DNA of 64,000 nt from Polymorphobacter multimanifer (GTDB lineage: Bacteria > Pseudomonadota > Alphaproteobacteria > Sphingomonadales > Sphingomonadaceae): positions 62,001-126,000 of the forward strand of contig NZ_JACIIV010000004.1 of NCBI RefSeq assembly GCF_014205635.1, written 5' to 3'. Position 1 is the stretch's first letter. Every line of letters begins with the position of its first letter. The notes beneath the pieces are model-generated. The model ran no database searches. It saw nothing but the letters and a program-made list of their open reading frames with translations, and was not told where the DNA came from. A program made the position numbers and the translations under genes. Below, piece after piece: positions 17,260 to 26,120 of the stretch.

Positions 17260-18989
17260 CGCGGCGGGCGCTTGCCGACGGGCCGGACGGTGGCGCCGGG
17301 GTGGGGGCGAGGGCCGCCGGGACCACGCGATTCGAGGCGGGGGCGTGACGGGCGGGGTGGCGGCGGACCATCAGCGGGGATGATGCGGATGCCGCCTTCG
17401 GGCGAGCGATCGGCGCCCTCGGTGCGGTGGAGCGCATCGAGGAACTTCGACGCGATGGCGCGCGGGATTTCGAAGCGGGTTTCGTGGCTGCCAATCTGGA
17501 TGGTGCCGACATCGCCCTTCGTCACATGGCCGCGGCGACAGAGCAGCGGCAGGATCCAGCGCGGATCGGCGTTCTGCTGGCGGCCGACGTCCATCTTGAA
17601 CCAGACGACATCGACGTCGCCGCCGCCCGAGCGGGGGCCTTCGTCGTTGCCGCGCCTTGCGGGACGCTGGGCGGGGCCGCCATCGAGAAGCTCTTCGGCG
17701 GCGGGCATTTTCGCGCGGTGGGTGCGCACGAGCATCGCGGCAATGTCTTCAGGGCTGCGCTCGGCGATGAGGCGGGCAGCGAGTGCGCGGTCCTCGTCGT
17801 CGAATTCGGCCGGGGTTTCCATCAGCGTGGCGATGAGGCGCTCACGGTCCTGCGCTCGGATTTCCTCAGGACCAGGGACCTTCATCCATTCGGCCTGGAT
17901 GCGGGCACCGCGGAGCATGCCTTCCACACGGCGGCGGGCGGGATAGGGCACCACGAGGATGGCGGTGCCCTTCTTGCCGGCGCGTCCGGTGCGGCCCGAG
18001 CGGTGCTGGAGGGTTTCGGCGTCGCGTGGCAGCTCGACATGGACGACGAGCGAAAGCGTGGGCAGATCGATCCCGCGTGCCGCCACATCGGTGGCGACGC
18101 AGACGCGGGCGCGGCGGTCGCGAAGCGCTTGCAGGGCGGAGTTGCGCTCGGCCTGGGTGTGCTCGCCGGACAGGGCGACGGCATCGAAGCCGCGCTCGAT
18201 GAGGCTGGCGTGGAGGCGGCGCACATTGTCCCGCGTTGCGCAGAACAGCATCGCGGTGGGGGCCTCGTGGAGGCGGAGCAGATTGACGACGGCGTTCTCG
18301 ATGTCTGCCGGCGCCACGACGACGGCCTGATAGGCGATGTCGCCATGGCCACGGTCCTCGCCGACGGTCGAGATGCGGAAGGCATCCTTCTGGTAGCGCT
18401 TGGCGAGCGCCACGATCGGCTTGGGAAGGGTGGCCGAGAACATGAAGGTGCGGCGGTCGGCAGCGGTAGCGTCGAGAATTTCCTCGAGATCCTCGCGGAA
18501 GCCCATGTCGAGCATCTCGTCGGCCTCGTCGAGAATCGCGACCTTGAGGCTGCCCAGTTGCAGCGCGCCGCGCTCGAGATGATCGCGGAGCCGGCCAGGC
18601 GTGCCGACGACGATATGGGCACCGGCGGCGAGCGAGCGCCGCTCCTTGCTGGCATCCATGCCGCCGACACAGGTGGCGATGCGCGCACCGGTCTTGGCAT
18701 AAAGCCACGCCAGTTCCTTGCTGACCTGAAGTGCGAGTTCGCGGGTGGGGGCGATGGCCAGTGCGAGCGGCGCGCCGGGGCGGGCGGTGCGGCCATCTTC
18801 GCCGAGCATCTGCGGCGCCATGGCGAGGCCGAAGGCGACGGTCTTGCCCGAGCCGGTCTGCGCGGACACGAGCAGATCGCGGCCTTCCGCCTCGGGGGCG
18901 ACGACCGAAGCCTGCACGGGGGTCAAAGTTTCATAGCCCTTGGCCTTGATGGCCTCGGCCAGCAATGCGGGTAGGTTTTCAATGTTCAT
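17256..18989 (-). CDS. DEAD-box RNA helicase with DbpA-type RNA-binding domain
   Basis: ATP-dependent RNA helicase of 577 residues, probably acting in ribosome assembly or RNA decay. All motifs are present: Q motif (TLTPVQ near residue 24), Walker A AQTGSGKT, APTRELA, GTPGRL, DEAD, SAT, ATDVAARGID and HRSGRTGRAG. A linker follows, then an RRM-like DbpA RNA-binding domain near residues 455-525 (KGDVGTIQIGSHETRFEI) and a basic Pro/Arg/Gly tail. The DbpA domain typically targets 23S rRNA, making 50S assembly the best guess; CsdA-like cold adaptation is an alternative. ATG 18989 is where the family begins, not the upstream TTG-type extension. Convergent with the 165-residue unknown gene, sharing stop bases. 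Confidence 0.95.
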   Translation of the reverse strand: MNIENLPALLAEAIKAKGYETLTPVQASVVAPEAEGRDLLVSAQTGSGKTVAFGLAMAPQMLGEDGRTARPGAPLALAIAPTRELALQVSKELAWLYAKTGARIATCVGGMDASKERRSLAAGAHIVVGTPGRLRDHLERGALQLGSLKVAILDEADEMLDMGFREDLEEILDATAADRRTFMFSATLPKPIVALAKRYQKDAFRISTVGEDRGHGDIAYQAVVVAPADIENAVVNLLRLHEAPTAMLFCATRDNVRRLHASLIERGFDAVALSGEHTQAERNSALQALRDRRARVCVATDVAARGIDLPTLSLVVHVELPRDAETLQHRSGRTGRAGKKGTAILVVPYPARRRVEGMLRGARIQAEWMKVPGPEEIRAQDRERLIATLMETPAEFDDEDRALAARLIAERSPEDIAAMLVRTHRAKMPAAEELLDGGPAQRPARRGNDEGPRSGGGDVDVVWFKMDVGRQQNADPRWILPLLCRRGHVTKGDVGTIQIGSHETRFEIPRAIASKFLDALHRTEGADRSPEGGIRIIPADGPPPPRPSRPRLESRGPGGPRPHPGATVRPVGKRPPR

Positions 18990-19058
18990 CGCGGGCCTAT
19001 GACGCATCTGCGAACAAAAAGCCACTCACGGCACTGAAAGGGCAGCCATGTCGTGGTC

Positions 19059-19097
19059 GTGTGGGGCGGCTGGAGGGCTGACCTCCAGCCGCCACAC
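19059..19097 (-). terminator. Strong hairpin just after the thiolase gene, without a U tract
   Basis: An 11-bp stem (GCGGCTGGAGG with its complement) around a 5-base loop, extended by GTGTG/CACAC past a two-base bulge, begins three bases downstream of the thiolase stop. On the minus strand it is followed by GACCACGAC, not by a run of T. It could be a terminator that needs Rho, or an RNA-stabilising 3' end. Confidence 0.45.
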
Positions 19098-19099
19098 GC

Positions 19100-20275
19100 T
19101 CAATAGACTTCGAAAAGCCCAGCTGCCCCCATGCCGCCACCGACGCACATGGTGACGACGACATATTTGGCACCGCGGCGCTTGCCTTCGATGAGCGCAT
19201 GGCCGGTGCAGCGCGCCCCGGTCATGCCATAGGGGTGGCCGACCGAGATGGCGCCGCCGTTGACGTTGAGTTTTTCGGGATCGATGCCGAGCACATCGGC
19301 GCAGTGGATGACCTGGACGGCAAAGGCTTCGTTCAGCTCCCAAAGGCCGATATCGTCCATCGTCAGGCCATTGGCCTTGAGCAGCTTCGGCACGGCATAG
19401 ATAGGGCCGATGCCCATTTCATCGGGTTCGAGGCCGGCGACGGCCATGCCGCGATAGGCGCCGAGCGGGGTGAGGCCACGGCGGCTGGCTTCGCCGGCTT
19501 CCATCAGCACGCTCGCCGAAGCGCCGTCCGAAAGCTGGCTGGCGTTGCCGGCGGTGATGGTGCCGCCTTCGATGACGGTCTTCAGGCCCTTCAGGCTTTC
19601 GAGCGTGGTTTCGGCGCGGTTGCCTTCGTCCTTGGCGAGAGTGACTTCGTGATAGGTGACCTCCTTGGTCTCCTTGTTGACTAGTCCCATGCGGCTGGTC
19701 ATCGGCACGATCTCGTCATCGAACTTGCCGGCGGCCTGCGCGGCGGCGGTGCGCTGCTGCGACTGGAAGCCATATTCGTCCATCCGGTCGCGGCTGATGT
19801 TGTAGCGCTTCGCCACGACTTCGGCGGTCTGCAGCATCGGCATGTAGATGCTGGGGTGCATCTTCACCAGTTCGGGATCGGCGCCGACGCGCATTTCGGC
19901 GGTCTGCACCATCGAGATCGAATCGACGCCGGCGCCGATGGTGATCTGCATGCCATCGACGATGATCTGCTTGGCGGCGGTGGCGATCGACATCACCCCC
20001 GACGAGCATTGGCGGTCGATCGACTGGCCCGACACCGTGACCGGCAGCCCGGCACGCAGCAATGCGGTGCGGGCGATGTTGCCGCCCTGCACACCCTGCT
20101 GAAGGGCGGCACCCATCACCACATCATCGACTTCGGCACCCTCGATGCCGGCGCGCTTGACGGCATGGGCGATGGCATGGCCCGCCAGCGTGGGCGATGG
20201 GGTGGCGTTGAAGGCGCCCCGATAGGCCTTGCCGATCGGCGTGCGCGCCGTCGATACAATCACTGCTTCCCGCAT
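19100..20275 (-). CDS. Acetyl-CoA C-acyltransferase (thiolase)
   Basis: Degradative-type thiolase of 391 residues that cleaves 3-ketoacyl-CoA with CoA, or condenses two acetyl-CoA. Catalytic residues are complete: nucleophile Cys90 (DRQCSSG), NEAFA, His347 in [11 protein letters not shown] and Cys377 in [10 protein letters not shown] near the C-terminus. The length is typical. It lies downstream of the MaoC hydratase gene with 25 bases between, suggesting a two-gene acyl-CoA operon. Family members include acetoacetyl-CoA thiolase (PhaA/AtoB) and long-chain FadA; sequence alone does not separate them, though the phasin elsewhere in the window makes a role in polyhydroxyalkanoate metabolism conceivable. 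Confidence 0.94.
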   Translation of the reverse strand: MREAVIVSTARTPIGKAYRGAFNATPSPTLAGHAIAHAVKRAGIEGAEVDDVVMGAALQQGVQGGNIARTALLRAGLPVTVSGQSIDRQCSSGVMSIATAAKQIIVDGMQITIGAGVDSISMVQTAEMRVGADPELVKMHPSIYMPMLQTAEVVAKRYNISRDRMDEYGFQSQQRTAAAQAAGKFDDEIVPMTSRMGLVNKETKEVTYHEVTLAKDEGNRAETTLESLKGLKTVIEGGTITAGNASQLSDGASASVLMEAGEASRRGLTPLGAYRGMAVAGLEPDEMGIGPIYAVPKLLKANGLTMDDIGLWELNEAFAVQVIHCADVLGIDPEKLNVNGGAISVGHPYGMTGARCTGHALIEGKRRGAKYVVVTMCVGGGMGAAGLFEVY

Positions 20276-20300
20276 GGTCCGTCTCCCGAAGTGCTTGTTT

Positions 20301-20762
20301 TCAAAGATATTGCAGGCTCACCCATTCGGCGGCGAGTGCAGGCTTGCTCTCGCCCTCGATCTCGACCGAGACGGCGAGGGTCGATTGCCAGGCGCCGTCG
20401 GGGCGCTGGGTCACATCGGCGAGGGTGAACTTGCCCCGGATCCGCTTGCCGCTCTTGACCGGCGCCATGAAGCGCAATTTGTTGAGGCCATAGTTGACCC
20501 CCATCTTGACGCCCTTGACCGAAGGCAGCGCCTGATAGGCGAAGCTGGAGCAGAGCGAGAGGGTGAGGAAGCCATGCGCGATGGTGGTGCCGAACGGCGT
20601 CTGCGCGGCCAGTTCGGGGTTCACATGGATGAACTGGTGATCGCCGGTGACTTCGGCAAACTGGTCGATCCTCACCTGATCGACGAGCACCCAATCGGAC
20701 ATGCCGACCTCGGTGCCGACCATTGCCTGATAGTCCTCAAGGCTCACTGCCGGCCGTGTCAT
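20301..20762 (-). CDS. MaoC family dehydratase (R-specific enoyl-CoA hydratase-like)
   Basis: Hot-dog-fold hydratase of 153 residues. The catalytic Asp-His pair is visible in [15 protein letters not shown] near residues 40-50, followed by [13 protein letters not shown]. Such proteins hydrate trans-2-enoyl-CoA to the R-3-hydroxy form, or act in other acyl-CoA dehydrations. The ATG at 20762 follows GGGGAC; a TTG twelve bases upstream is less likely. It precedes the thiolase gene in one operon and is divergent from putA over a 125-base spacer. The R-specific product could feed polyhydroxyalkanoate synthesis (PhaJ role), which is inference. Confidence 0.9.
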   Translation of the reverse strand: MTRPAVSLEDYQAMVGTEVGMSDWVLVDQVRIDQFAEVTGDHQFIHVNPELAAQTPFGTTIAHGFLTLSLCSSFAYQALPSVKGVKMGVNYGLNKLRFMAPVKSGKRIRGKFTLADVTQRPDGAWQSTLAVSVEIEGESKPALAAEWVSLQYL

Positions 20763-20887
20763 GTCCGTCCCCAATCTTGCTGTTCGTTCGGTCTGTTCGT
20801 TTGGCGGACCCTAGGCCCGGCTTCACGCGTGCGTCAACCTGTCGGAGTCATCTGTTCCGAGCCCTCCAAACCGGCTAGGGCGAGCCC

Positions 20888-23800
20888 ATGACATCTCCGA
20901 CAATGATTGAAGCCCGCGCCCGTATGCGCGCCCTCCACCGTGCGCCCGAGCCCGAGGTGCTGGCCGCCCTGTTGCCCGCCGCATTGCTGGGGGAGGAGCA
21001 GCGGCATTCGGTGGTGGCGCGCGCCCGGCCCTTGATCGCCGGGCTGAAGGCGGCGGCGAGCAGCGGCTGGGTCAACCGCTTCCTCCAGCATTACCAGCTT
21101 GGCTCCGACGAGGGCACCGCGCTGCTGAGCCTGGCCGAGGCGTTTCTGCGCGTGCCCGACCCGGTGACCGCCGACCTGCTGATCCGTGACAAGCTGGGAC
21201 AGGCCGACTGGAAGGCGAAGCTGGGAGACAGCGATTCGCTGCTCGTCAATTCCGCCACCTGGGGGCTGGTGATGGGCAAGGCGATGCTCGCCGACCCGCA
21301 GGCCGGCGTGCTCAAGCGTCTGCTTTCCCGCACCGGCGAGCCGTTCATTCGCCAGGCGGTGGCGGCCGCAATGCGGCTGATGGGCGAAGTGTTCGTGATG
21401 GGGCGCACCATTGACGAGGCGCTGGGCTTTGCCGACCGGCAGAAGGGTTTTACCGCCAGCTTCGACATGCTCGGCGAAGCGGCGCACACGTTTCCCGATG
21501 CGATGGGCTATTTCGATGCCTATCTGGGCGCCATCGAGGCGATCGGCCGCAAGCGCGGCGGCCGGCGTGGAGGCGGCGGCGGGAACGACAATATTTCCGG
21601 ACGGCACTCGATCTCGGTGAAACTTTCCGCGCTGCACCCGCGCTACGAGACGGCGCATGCGAGTGCTGCCGTGCCCACGCTCACCGAACTGGCGATGACG
21701 CTGGCGCAGGCGGCGGCCTCGGCGGGAATCGGCCTGACCATCGATGCCGAAGAATCCGAGCGGCTCGACATGAGCCTCGACATCATCGGTGCGGTGGCGG
21801 CGCACCCCGGCCTCAAGGGCTGGGACGGGCTGGGCATGGCGGTGCAGGCCTATGGCAAGCGCGCGCCGGCCGTCATCGACTGGGCTGAGGCGCTGGGTGC
21901 TGCCACCGGGCGGTGCATTGCGGTGCGGCTGGTGAAGGGCGCCTATTGGGACAGCGAGATCAAGCGCACCCAGGCGCTGGGGCTTGCCGATTATCCGCTG
22001 TTCACGCGCAAGCCTGCCACCGATGTGAGCTGGCTGGCGTGCGCGCGGGCGATGCTCGATTCGCCGCATATCTATCCGGCGTTTGCGACGCACAATGCGC
22101 TGACGGTGGCGACGGTGCTCGAATGGGCGGGGGAGAGCCGCGACTTCGAGTTCCAGCGGCTGCACGGCATGGGCGAAGGGCTGTACGAGGATCTGGTGCG
22201 GAACCAGGGGCATCATTGCCGCATCTATGCGCCGGTGGGTGGCCACCGCGACCTGCTCGCCTATCTGGTGCGACGCCTGCTGGAAAACGGCGCCAACACC
22301 AGCTTCGTTCATCAGATAGCCGATGACGACATGCCCGAGGAAGAGCTGCTTGCCGACCCGGCGGCGCGGGTGGCGCGCTCGGGCGGGCTGCCGCACCCCG
22401 CCATCCCCAAGCCCTCGGCGATGTATGCGCATGAGGCGGCGACCGGTGGCCGGCCGAACAGCCCGGGCATCGACCTGGCCGATGCGCCGACGCTGGACGC
22501 GCTGGCTGCCGCGGCGGCGACGCTGGTGCTGCCGGCAGCGCCGGCGGCGGTCGATGTTGCCGCCGCCGTGGCGCGCGCCGAAGCGGCGGCACCCGGCTGG
22601 GCGGCGACGCCGGTGGAGGACCGTGCGGCGCGGGTCGAGGCGCTCGGCGATGCGCTTGAGGCCGACACCCCTGCCCTCATCGGGCTGCTGGTGCAGGAGG
22701 CGCGCAAGACGCTGCCGGATGCGGTGGCGGAAGTGCGCGAGGCGATCGACTTCTGTCGTTATTATGCAGCGCAGGCGCGGCACCTGATGCAGCCGATGCC
22801 GCTGCCGGGGCCGACGGGCGAGAGCAACTGCCTTATGCTGGCGCCGCGCGGGCCGTTCGCGACGATCGCGCCGTGGAATTTTCCGCTGGCGATCTTCCTT
22901 GGCCAATGCGCGGCAGCCCTGGTGACGGGCAATCCGGTGCTCGCCAAGCCGGCACCGCAGACGCCGCGGATTGCGGCGCGCGCGGTGGCGCTGGCGCATG
23001 CGGCGGGGATTCCGGCCGATGTGCTGCAGCTGATTCCCGGTGGCGGGGCCGAGGGCGATGCGCTGGTGCGCGACGGACGCGTGCAGGGTGTGGCCTTCAC
23101 CGGCAGCACCGCCACGGCGCGGGCGATTGCACGGGCGCTGCTCGATGACGATGCGCGGCCGCTGATCCCGTTCATTGCCGAGACCGGCGGCATCAATGCG
23201 ATGATCGCCGATTCGACGGCGCTGCCCGAGCAGGTGGTGGCCGATGTGATCGCTTCGGCGTTCCAGTCGGCGGGGCAGCGCTGCTCGGCGCTGCGCCTGC
23301 TGCTGGTGCAGCGCGAGGTGGCCGATTCGGTGATCACCATGCTGAAGGGGGCGATGGATGCGCTGGTGGTGGGGCCGGCGGGCAACCCGATGACCGATGT
23401 GCCCCCGGTGATCGATGCTGCGGCCGCTGCGAAGCTGGAAGCCTATCGGCAATCGGTGAAGGCGCGCTGGCTGCACAGCATCGCGGCACCCGAGGGCGAC
23501 TATGTGGCGCCGACGCTGATCGCGATCGACCGGGTCGGCGACCTCAAGGAGGAGTGGTTCGGGCCGCTGCTGCATGTGACGACCTGGGAAGCAGGCACGC
23601 TCGCCGAGACGGTGCAGGCGGTGAATGCGCTGGGCTATGGGCTGACGATGGGGCTGCATAGCCGCATCGCTGGCGCGTCGGATACGGTGCAGGCGCTGGC
23701 GCAGGTGGGCAACCTCTATGTCAACCGCAGCATCATCGGGGCGGTGGTGGGCACCCAGCCGTTCGGCGGCGAGGCGCGGTCGGGGACCGGCTTCAAGGCC

Positions 23801-23908
23801 GGCGGGCCGCATTACCTGCTGCGCTTCTGCACCGAGCGGACGGTGACGATTGACACGACAAGTGCCGGCGGGAATGCTTCGCTGCTGAGCCTTGAGGAAG
23901 ATGCGTAA
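20888..23908 (+). CDS. putA: Bifunctional proline dehydrogenase / L-glutamate-5-semialdehyde dehydrogenase PutA
   Basis: Two-step oxidation of proline to glutamate: FAD-dependent PRODH then NAD-dependent aldehyde dehydrogenase. Of its 1006 residues, about 100-450 form the PRODH barrel (RLVKGAYWDSEIK and CRIYAPVGGH motifs) and about 500-990 the aldehyde dehydrogenase, with Glu in AETGGIN (near 763) and nucleophile Cys in GQRCSALR (near 797). It has no N-terminal ribbon-helix-helix domain, so unlike Escherichia coli PutA it should not repress its own gene, and the extra C-terminal domain of long PutAs is also absent. ATG follows GGGCGAG. No Lrp-type PutR or PutP transporter gene lies beside it. 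Confidence 0.97.
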   Translation: MTSPTMIEARARMRALHRAPEPEVLAALLPAALLGEEQRHSVVARARPLIAGLKAAASSGWVNRFLQHYQLGSDEGTALLSLAEAFLRVPDPVTADLLIRDKLGQADWKAKLGDSDSLLVNSATWGLVMGKAMLADPQAGVLKRLLSRTGEPFIRQAVAAAMRLMGEVFVMGRTIDEALGFADRQKGFTASFDMLGEAAHTFPDAMGYFDAYLGAIEAIGRKRGGRRGGGGGNDNISGRHSISVKLSALHPRYETAHASAAVPTLTELAMTLAQAAASAGIGLTIDAEESERLDMSLDIIGAVAAHPGLKGWDGLGMAVQAYGKRAPAVIDWAEALGAATGRCIAVRLVKGAYWDSEIKRTQALGLADYPLFTRKPATDVSWLACARAMLDSPHIYPAFATHNALTVATVLEWAGESRDFEFQRLHGMGEGLYEDLVRNQGHHCRIYAPVGGHRDLLAYLVRRLLENGANTSFVHQIADDDMPEEELLADPAARVARSGGLPHPAIPKPSAMYAHEAATGGRPNSPGIDLADAPTLDALAAAAATLVLPAAPAAVDVAAAVARAEAAAPGWAATPVEDRAARVEALGDALEADTPALIGLLVQEARKTLPDAVAEVREAIDFCRYYAAQARHLMQPMPLPGPTGESNCLMLAPRGPFATIAPWNFPLAIFLGQCAAALVTGNPVLAKPAPQTPRIAARAVALAHAAGIPADVLQLIPGGGAEGDALVRDGRVQGVAFTGSTATARAIARALLDDDARPLIPFIAETGGINAMIADSTALPEQVVADVIASAFQSAGQRCSALRLLLVQREVADSVITMLKGAMDALVVGPAGNPMTDVPPVIDAAAAAKLEAYRQSVKARWLHSIAAPEGDYVAPTLIAIDRVGDLKEEWFGPLLHVTTWEAGTLAETVQAVNALGYGLTMGLHSRIAGASDTVQALAQVGNLYVNRSIIGAVVGTQPFGGEARSGTGFKAGGPHYLLRFCTERTVTIDTTSAGGNASLLSLEEDA

Positions 23909-23935
23909 TCGCTTGATCGGATGGTGTGGCCCATG

Positions 23936-24139
23936 ATGCGTTTGGTGTTTGTCGGGTTGGCAATTGGCCTTGGCGGCTGTGCGACGGAAGGTGCGAGGAT
24001 CAACGAAGGTCCGATCACCAGCCTTGAATGCACGCGCACAGCCGGTTGTGCGTCGAGCTTCGTTGGTCGCCCGCGAGGCCCCAATCATGCGCAGGTTATC
24101 GATCCCAGTGTGTCGAGCGCCAATTTGCCGCGAAACTGA
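23936..24139 (+). CDS. Small putative lipoprotein, 67 residues
   Basis: Short frame 27 bases after putA with a plausible bacterial signal sequence (MRLVFVGLAIGLGGC) whose LGGC is a lipobox, followed by a short polar tail with a further Cys pair. No family recognised. Two adjacent ATG codons (23933 and 23936) could start it, preceded by GGATGG. The overlapping frame at 23949 has no such signal. Evidence is only the lipobox and reasonable codon use, so it remains tentative. Confidence 0.5.
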   Translation: MRLVFVGLAIGLGGCATEGARINEGPITSLECTRTAGCASSFVGRPRGPNHAQVIDPSVSSANLPRN

Positions 24140-24176
24140 CGCAAACTGAGCGGCACTCTATTTACCGGGATGGGAA

Positions 24177-24197
24177 ATGCGGATAGAAGCTCCGCAT
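24177..24197 (+). promoter_or_regulatory. Perfect hairpin overlapping the coq4 start codon
   Basis: ATGCGGA and TCCGCAT form a perfect 7-bp stem with a 7-base loop; the right arm covers the first two bases of the coq4 ATG. In mRNA this would hide the start codon. No strong Shine-Dalgarno sequence lies in the loop, but GGGATGGG is just upstream of the left arm. Possibly a translational control element, possibly chance. Confidence 0.35.
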
Positions 24198-24954
24198 GAC
24201 CGCCCAGACCCCCTTTATTCCGGCTTCGCAGCCGCAAGCGCTGCCGATCCCGAAGCGCGAGTGGGGCACGGCGCTGGCCGCTCTGCGCAAGCTGCTTGCC
24301 GACAAGGATGATACCGGCGAGGTCTTCGAGATCATGCGCGCGCTCAACGGGGCGAGCACGCGAGATGGCTATTTGCGGCTGCTCGGCACCGCCGAGGGCG
24401 GGCGCATTGCCTATGAGCGTGCCGAGGTGGCGCCGATCCTTTCCGACCGCGCCTGGCTGGCGACGCTGCCCGAGAACAGCCTGGGTGCTGCCTATGCGCG
24501 CTTCACTGCGGCCGCGAGCATCACGCCCGAGGGGCTGGTGGAAGTTTCAAGCCGGGTGATGATGGACATGCACCATCCGGTGGCGTGGTTTGGCCGCCGC
24601 ACGCGCGATGCGCATGACCTTTGGCATGTGCTGACCGGCTATGGCACCGATTCGCTCGGCGAGGCGTGCCTGGTGGCGTTTTCCTATGCGCAGACGCGGT
24701 CGCTCGGCTGGGCGTTCATTGCGGTGGGCGCAGCGTTGAAGAGCCGGCAGGCGCCCGAGCGCCATCCCTATGCCCAGGCGATCTGGGAAGGCTTTCGGCG
24801 CGGCCGGCAGGCGGCATGGTTTGCCGGGCATGATTACCGGGCGCTGCTGCCGTTGCCGCTCGAGGATGCGCGCGCGCGGCTCGGGCTGACGCCGGCACCG
24901 GTCTATGCGAGCATCCCGGCTGCGGCGCGCGGCAATGCGGTGCCCAAGGGCTAA
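24196..24954 (+). CDS. coq4: Coq4 family ubiquinone biosynthesis protein
   Basis: Bacterial homologue of mitochondrial Coq4, needed for coenzyme Q synthesis. In eukaryotes recent work assigns Coq4 to the C1 decarboxylation/hydroxylation step of the ring. The metal-binding motif HDxxHx11E is exact: His140, Asp141, His144 and Glu156 in the segment beginning HDLWHVLTGYG. The 252-residue length suits the family. Starts with ATG at 24196, inside a hairpin. The stop TAA shares a CTAA tetramer with the MscS stop on the other strand. No other ubi/coq gene is nearby, so it stands alone. The organism presumably makes Q10 like other sphingomonads. Confidence 0.93.
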   Translation: MTAQTPFIPASQPQALPIPKREWGTALAALRKLLADKDDTGEVFEIMRALNGASTRDGYLRLLGTAEGGRIAYERAEVAPILSDRAWLATLPENSLGAAYARFTAAASITPEGLVEVSSRVMMDMHHPVAWFGRRTRDAHDLWHVLTGYGTDSLGEACLVAFSYAQTRSLGWAFIAVGAALKSRQAPERHPYAQAIWEGFRRGRQAAWFAGHDYRALLPLPLEDARARLGLTPAPVYASIPAAARGNAVPKG

Positions 24955-26120
24955 TCCTGCCGGTCCATGGCAAGGCGTTCGCGCGGATCGATCATCGTGC
25001 CGTCGGGGAGTGCGGTGAAGCTCGTCTGGCTCGGGTAGGCGAATTCGACACCGAGCTCGGCGAACAGGCGAACGAGGCCGACGCCGATGGCGTGGCGGGC
25101 GACGAGCATGTCGGTCAGCTCGGGGGTGTCGACATAGAAGACGAGCTCGAAATCGATCGACGAGGCGCCGAAGCTGGTGAAGACGCAGCGGTCGAAGCGG
25201 GCGTTGGCGACGGGGTCGATCATCGCCTTCACATGATCGGGAAGCGCCATCAGCATGTCGGGCCTGGTCTGGTAGATGACGCCGAACAGCAGCACGACGC
25301 GGCGGATCTCGATGCGCTTGAAATTGCTCACCTGCTGTTCGAGAAGCTGGGTGTTGCCGACCACCATCTGCTCGCCCGAGAGCAGGCGGATGCGCACGGT
25401 CTTCATGCCGATCGCCTCGACGGTGCCGATGTTGGGGCCGAACTGGATGGCATCGCCGACGCGGAACGGGCGATCGAGCAGGATGGCGAGCGCGGCGAAC
25501 AGATCGGAGAAAATGCCCTGGGCGGCGAGCGCGATGGCGATACCACCGACACCGAGTCCGGCGACAAGGGCGGTGACGTTGACGCCCAGATTGTCGAGCA
25601 CGAGGATGACCGCGAGGATCCAGACGGCGGCGTTGACGAGAATCCGGATGACGCCCATGGCGCTGATGAAATCGGCGGGATCGGCGCTGGCTTCAGCGCG
25701 GCGCTCGACCATGGTGAGCACGATCTCGCGCAGCCAGAGGGCACCCTGGATGGCGAAGGCGACGACGAAGAAGAAATCGATCGCGGCGCGCAGCGCGCCC
25801 GGCGGTGCCACGATATGGGCGACGATATAGGCGGCGAGCGAGCCCATGAACACCGAATTGGTGCGGCACACGATGCGCGCGGCAAACCCCTTCCAGTTGG
25901 TGATGTCGTCACTGCCGCCAAGCAGGCGCGCCGCACCCCAGCGGGCGCCGATGAAGATGAAATAGAGCGCGACGGCGACGCCGGTCATGATGATCGCATC
26001 GCGGCTGTCGGTCTGCAGCCAGCGCAGCGTGTCGAAGGTGAGGGCTTCGACCTGCTCGGGGAGCGACTTGATGGCGGTGCCGACGGCCAGCGGCTCTTCG
26101 GCGGGCTGCGGGTCTGCCAT
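24951..26120 (-). CDS. MscS family mechanosensitive ion channel
   Basis: Small-conductance mechanosensitive channel-like inner-membrane protein of 389 residues, opening under hypo-osmotic stress or serving a more specialised ion role. Four hydrophobic segments are visible: near residues 42-65, 90-107, 118-145 and 150-190. The last contains the pore-lining Gly/Ala pattern (AGLGVGGIAIALAAQG) and the MscS beta-domain follows (LLDRPFRVGDAIQ, GTVEAIGMKTVRIR). ATG 26120 touches the stop of the upstream YgfZ gene by one base (TGATG), so the two are probably cotranscribed. The longer reading from 26153 is not conserved. Confidence 0.92.
   Translation of the reverse strand: MADPQPAEEPLAVGTAIKSLPEQVEALTFDTLRWLQTDSRDAIIMTGVAVALYFIFIGARWGAARLLGGSDDITNWKGFAARIVCRTNSVFMGSLAAYIVAHIVAPPGALRAAIDFFFVVAFAIQGALWLREIVLTMVERRAEASADPADFISAMGVIRILVNAAVWILAVILVLDNLGVNVTALVAGLGVGGIAIALAAQGIFSDLFAALAILLDRPFRVGDAIQFGPNIGTVEAIGMKTVRIRLLSGEQMVVGNTQLLEQQVSNFKRIEIRRVVLLFGVIYQTRPDMLMALPDHVKAMIDPVANARFDRCVFTSFGASSIDFELVFYVDTPELTDMLVARHAIGVGLVRLFAELGVEFAYPSQTSFTALPDGTMIDPRERLAMDRQD

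Noticed and set aside
20834-24088. Long open frame (about 1084 codons) antisense to putA
   Set aside because: Same codon-bias effect; Arg/His-rich noise without motifs and without a ribosome site.
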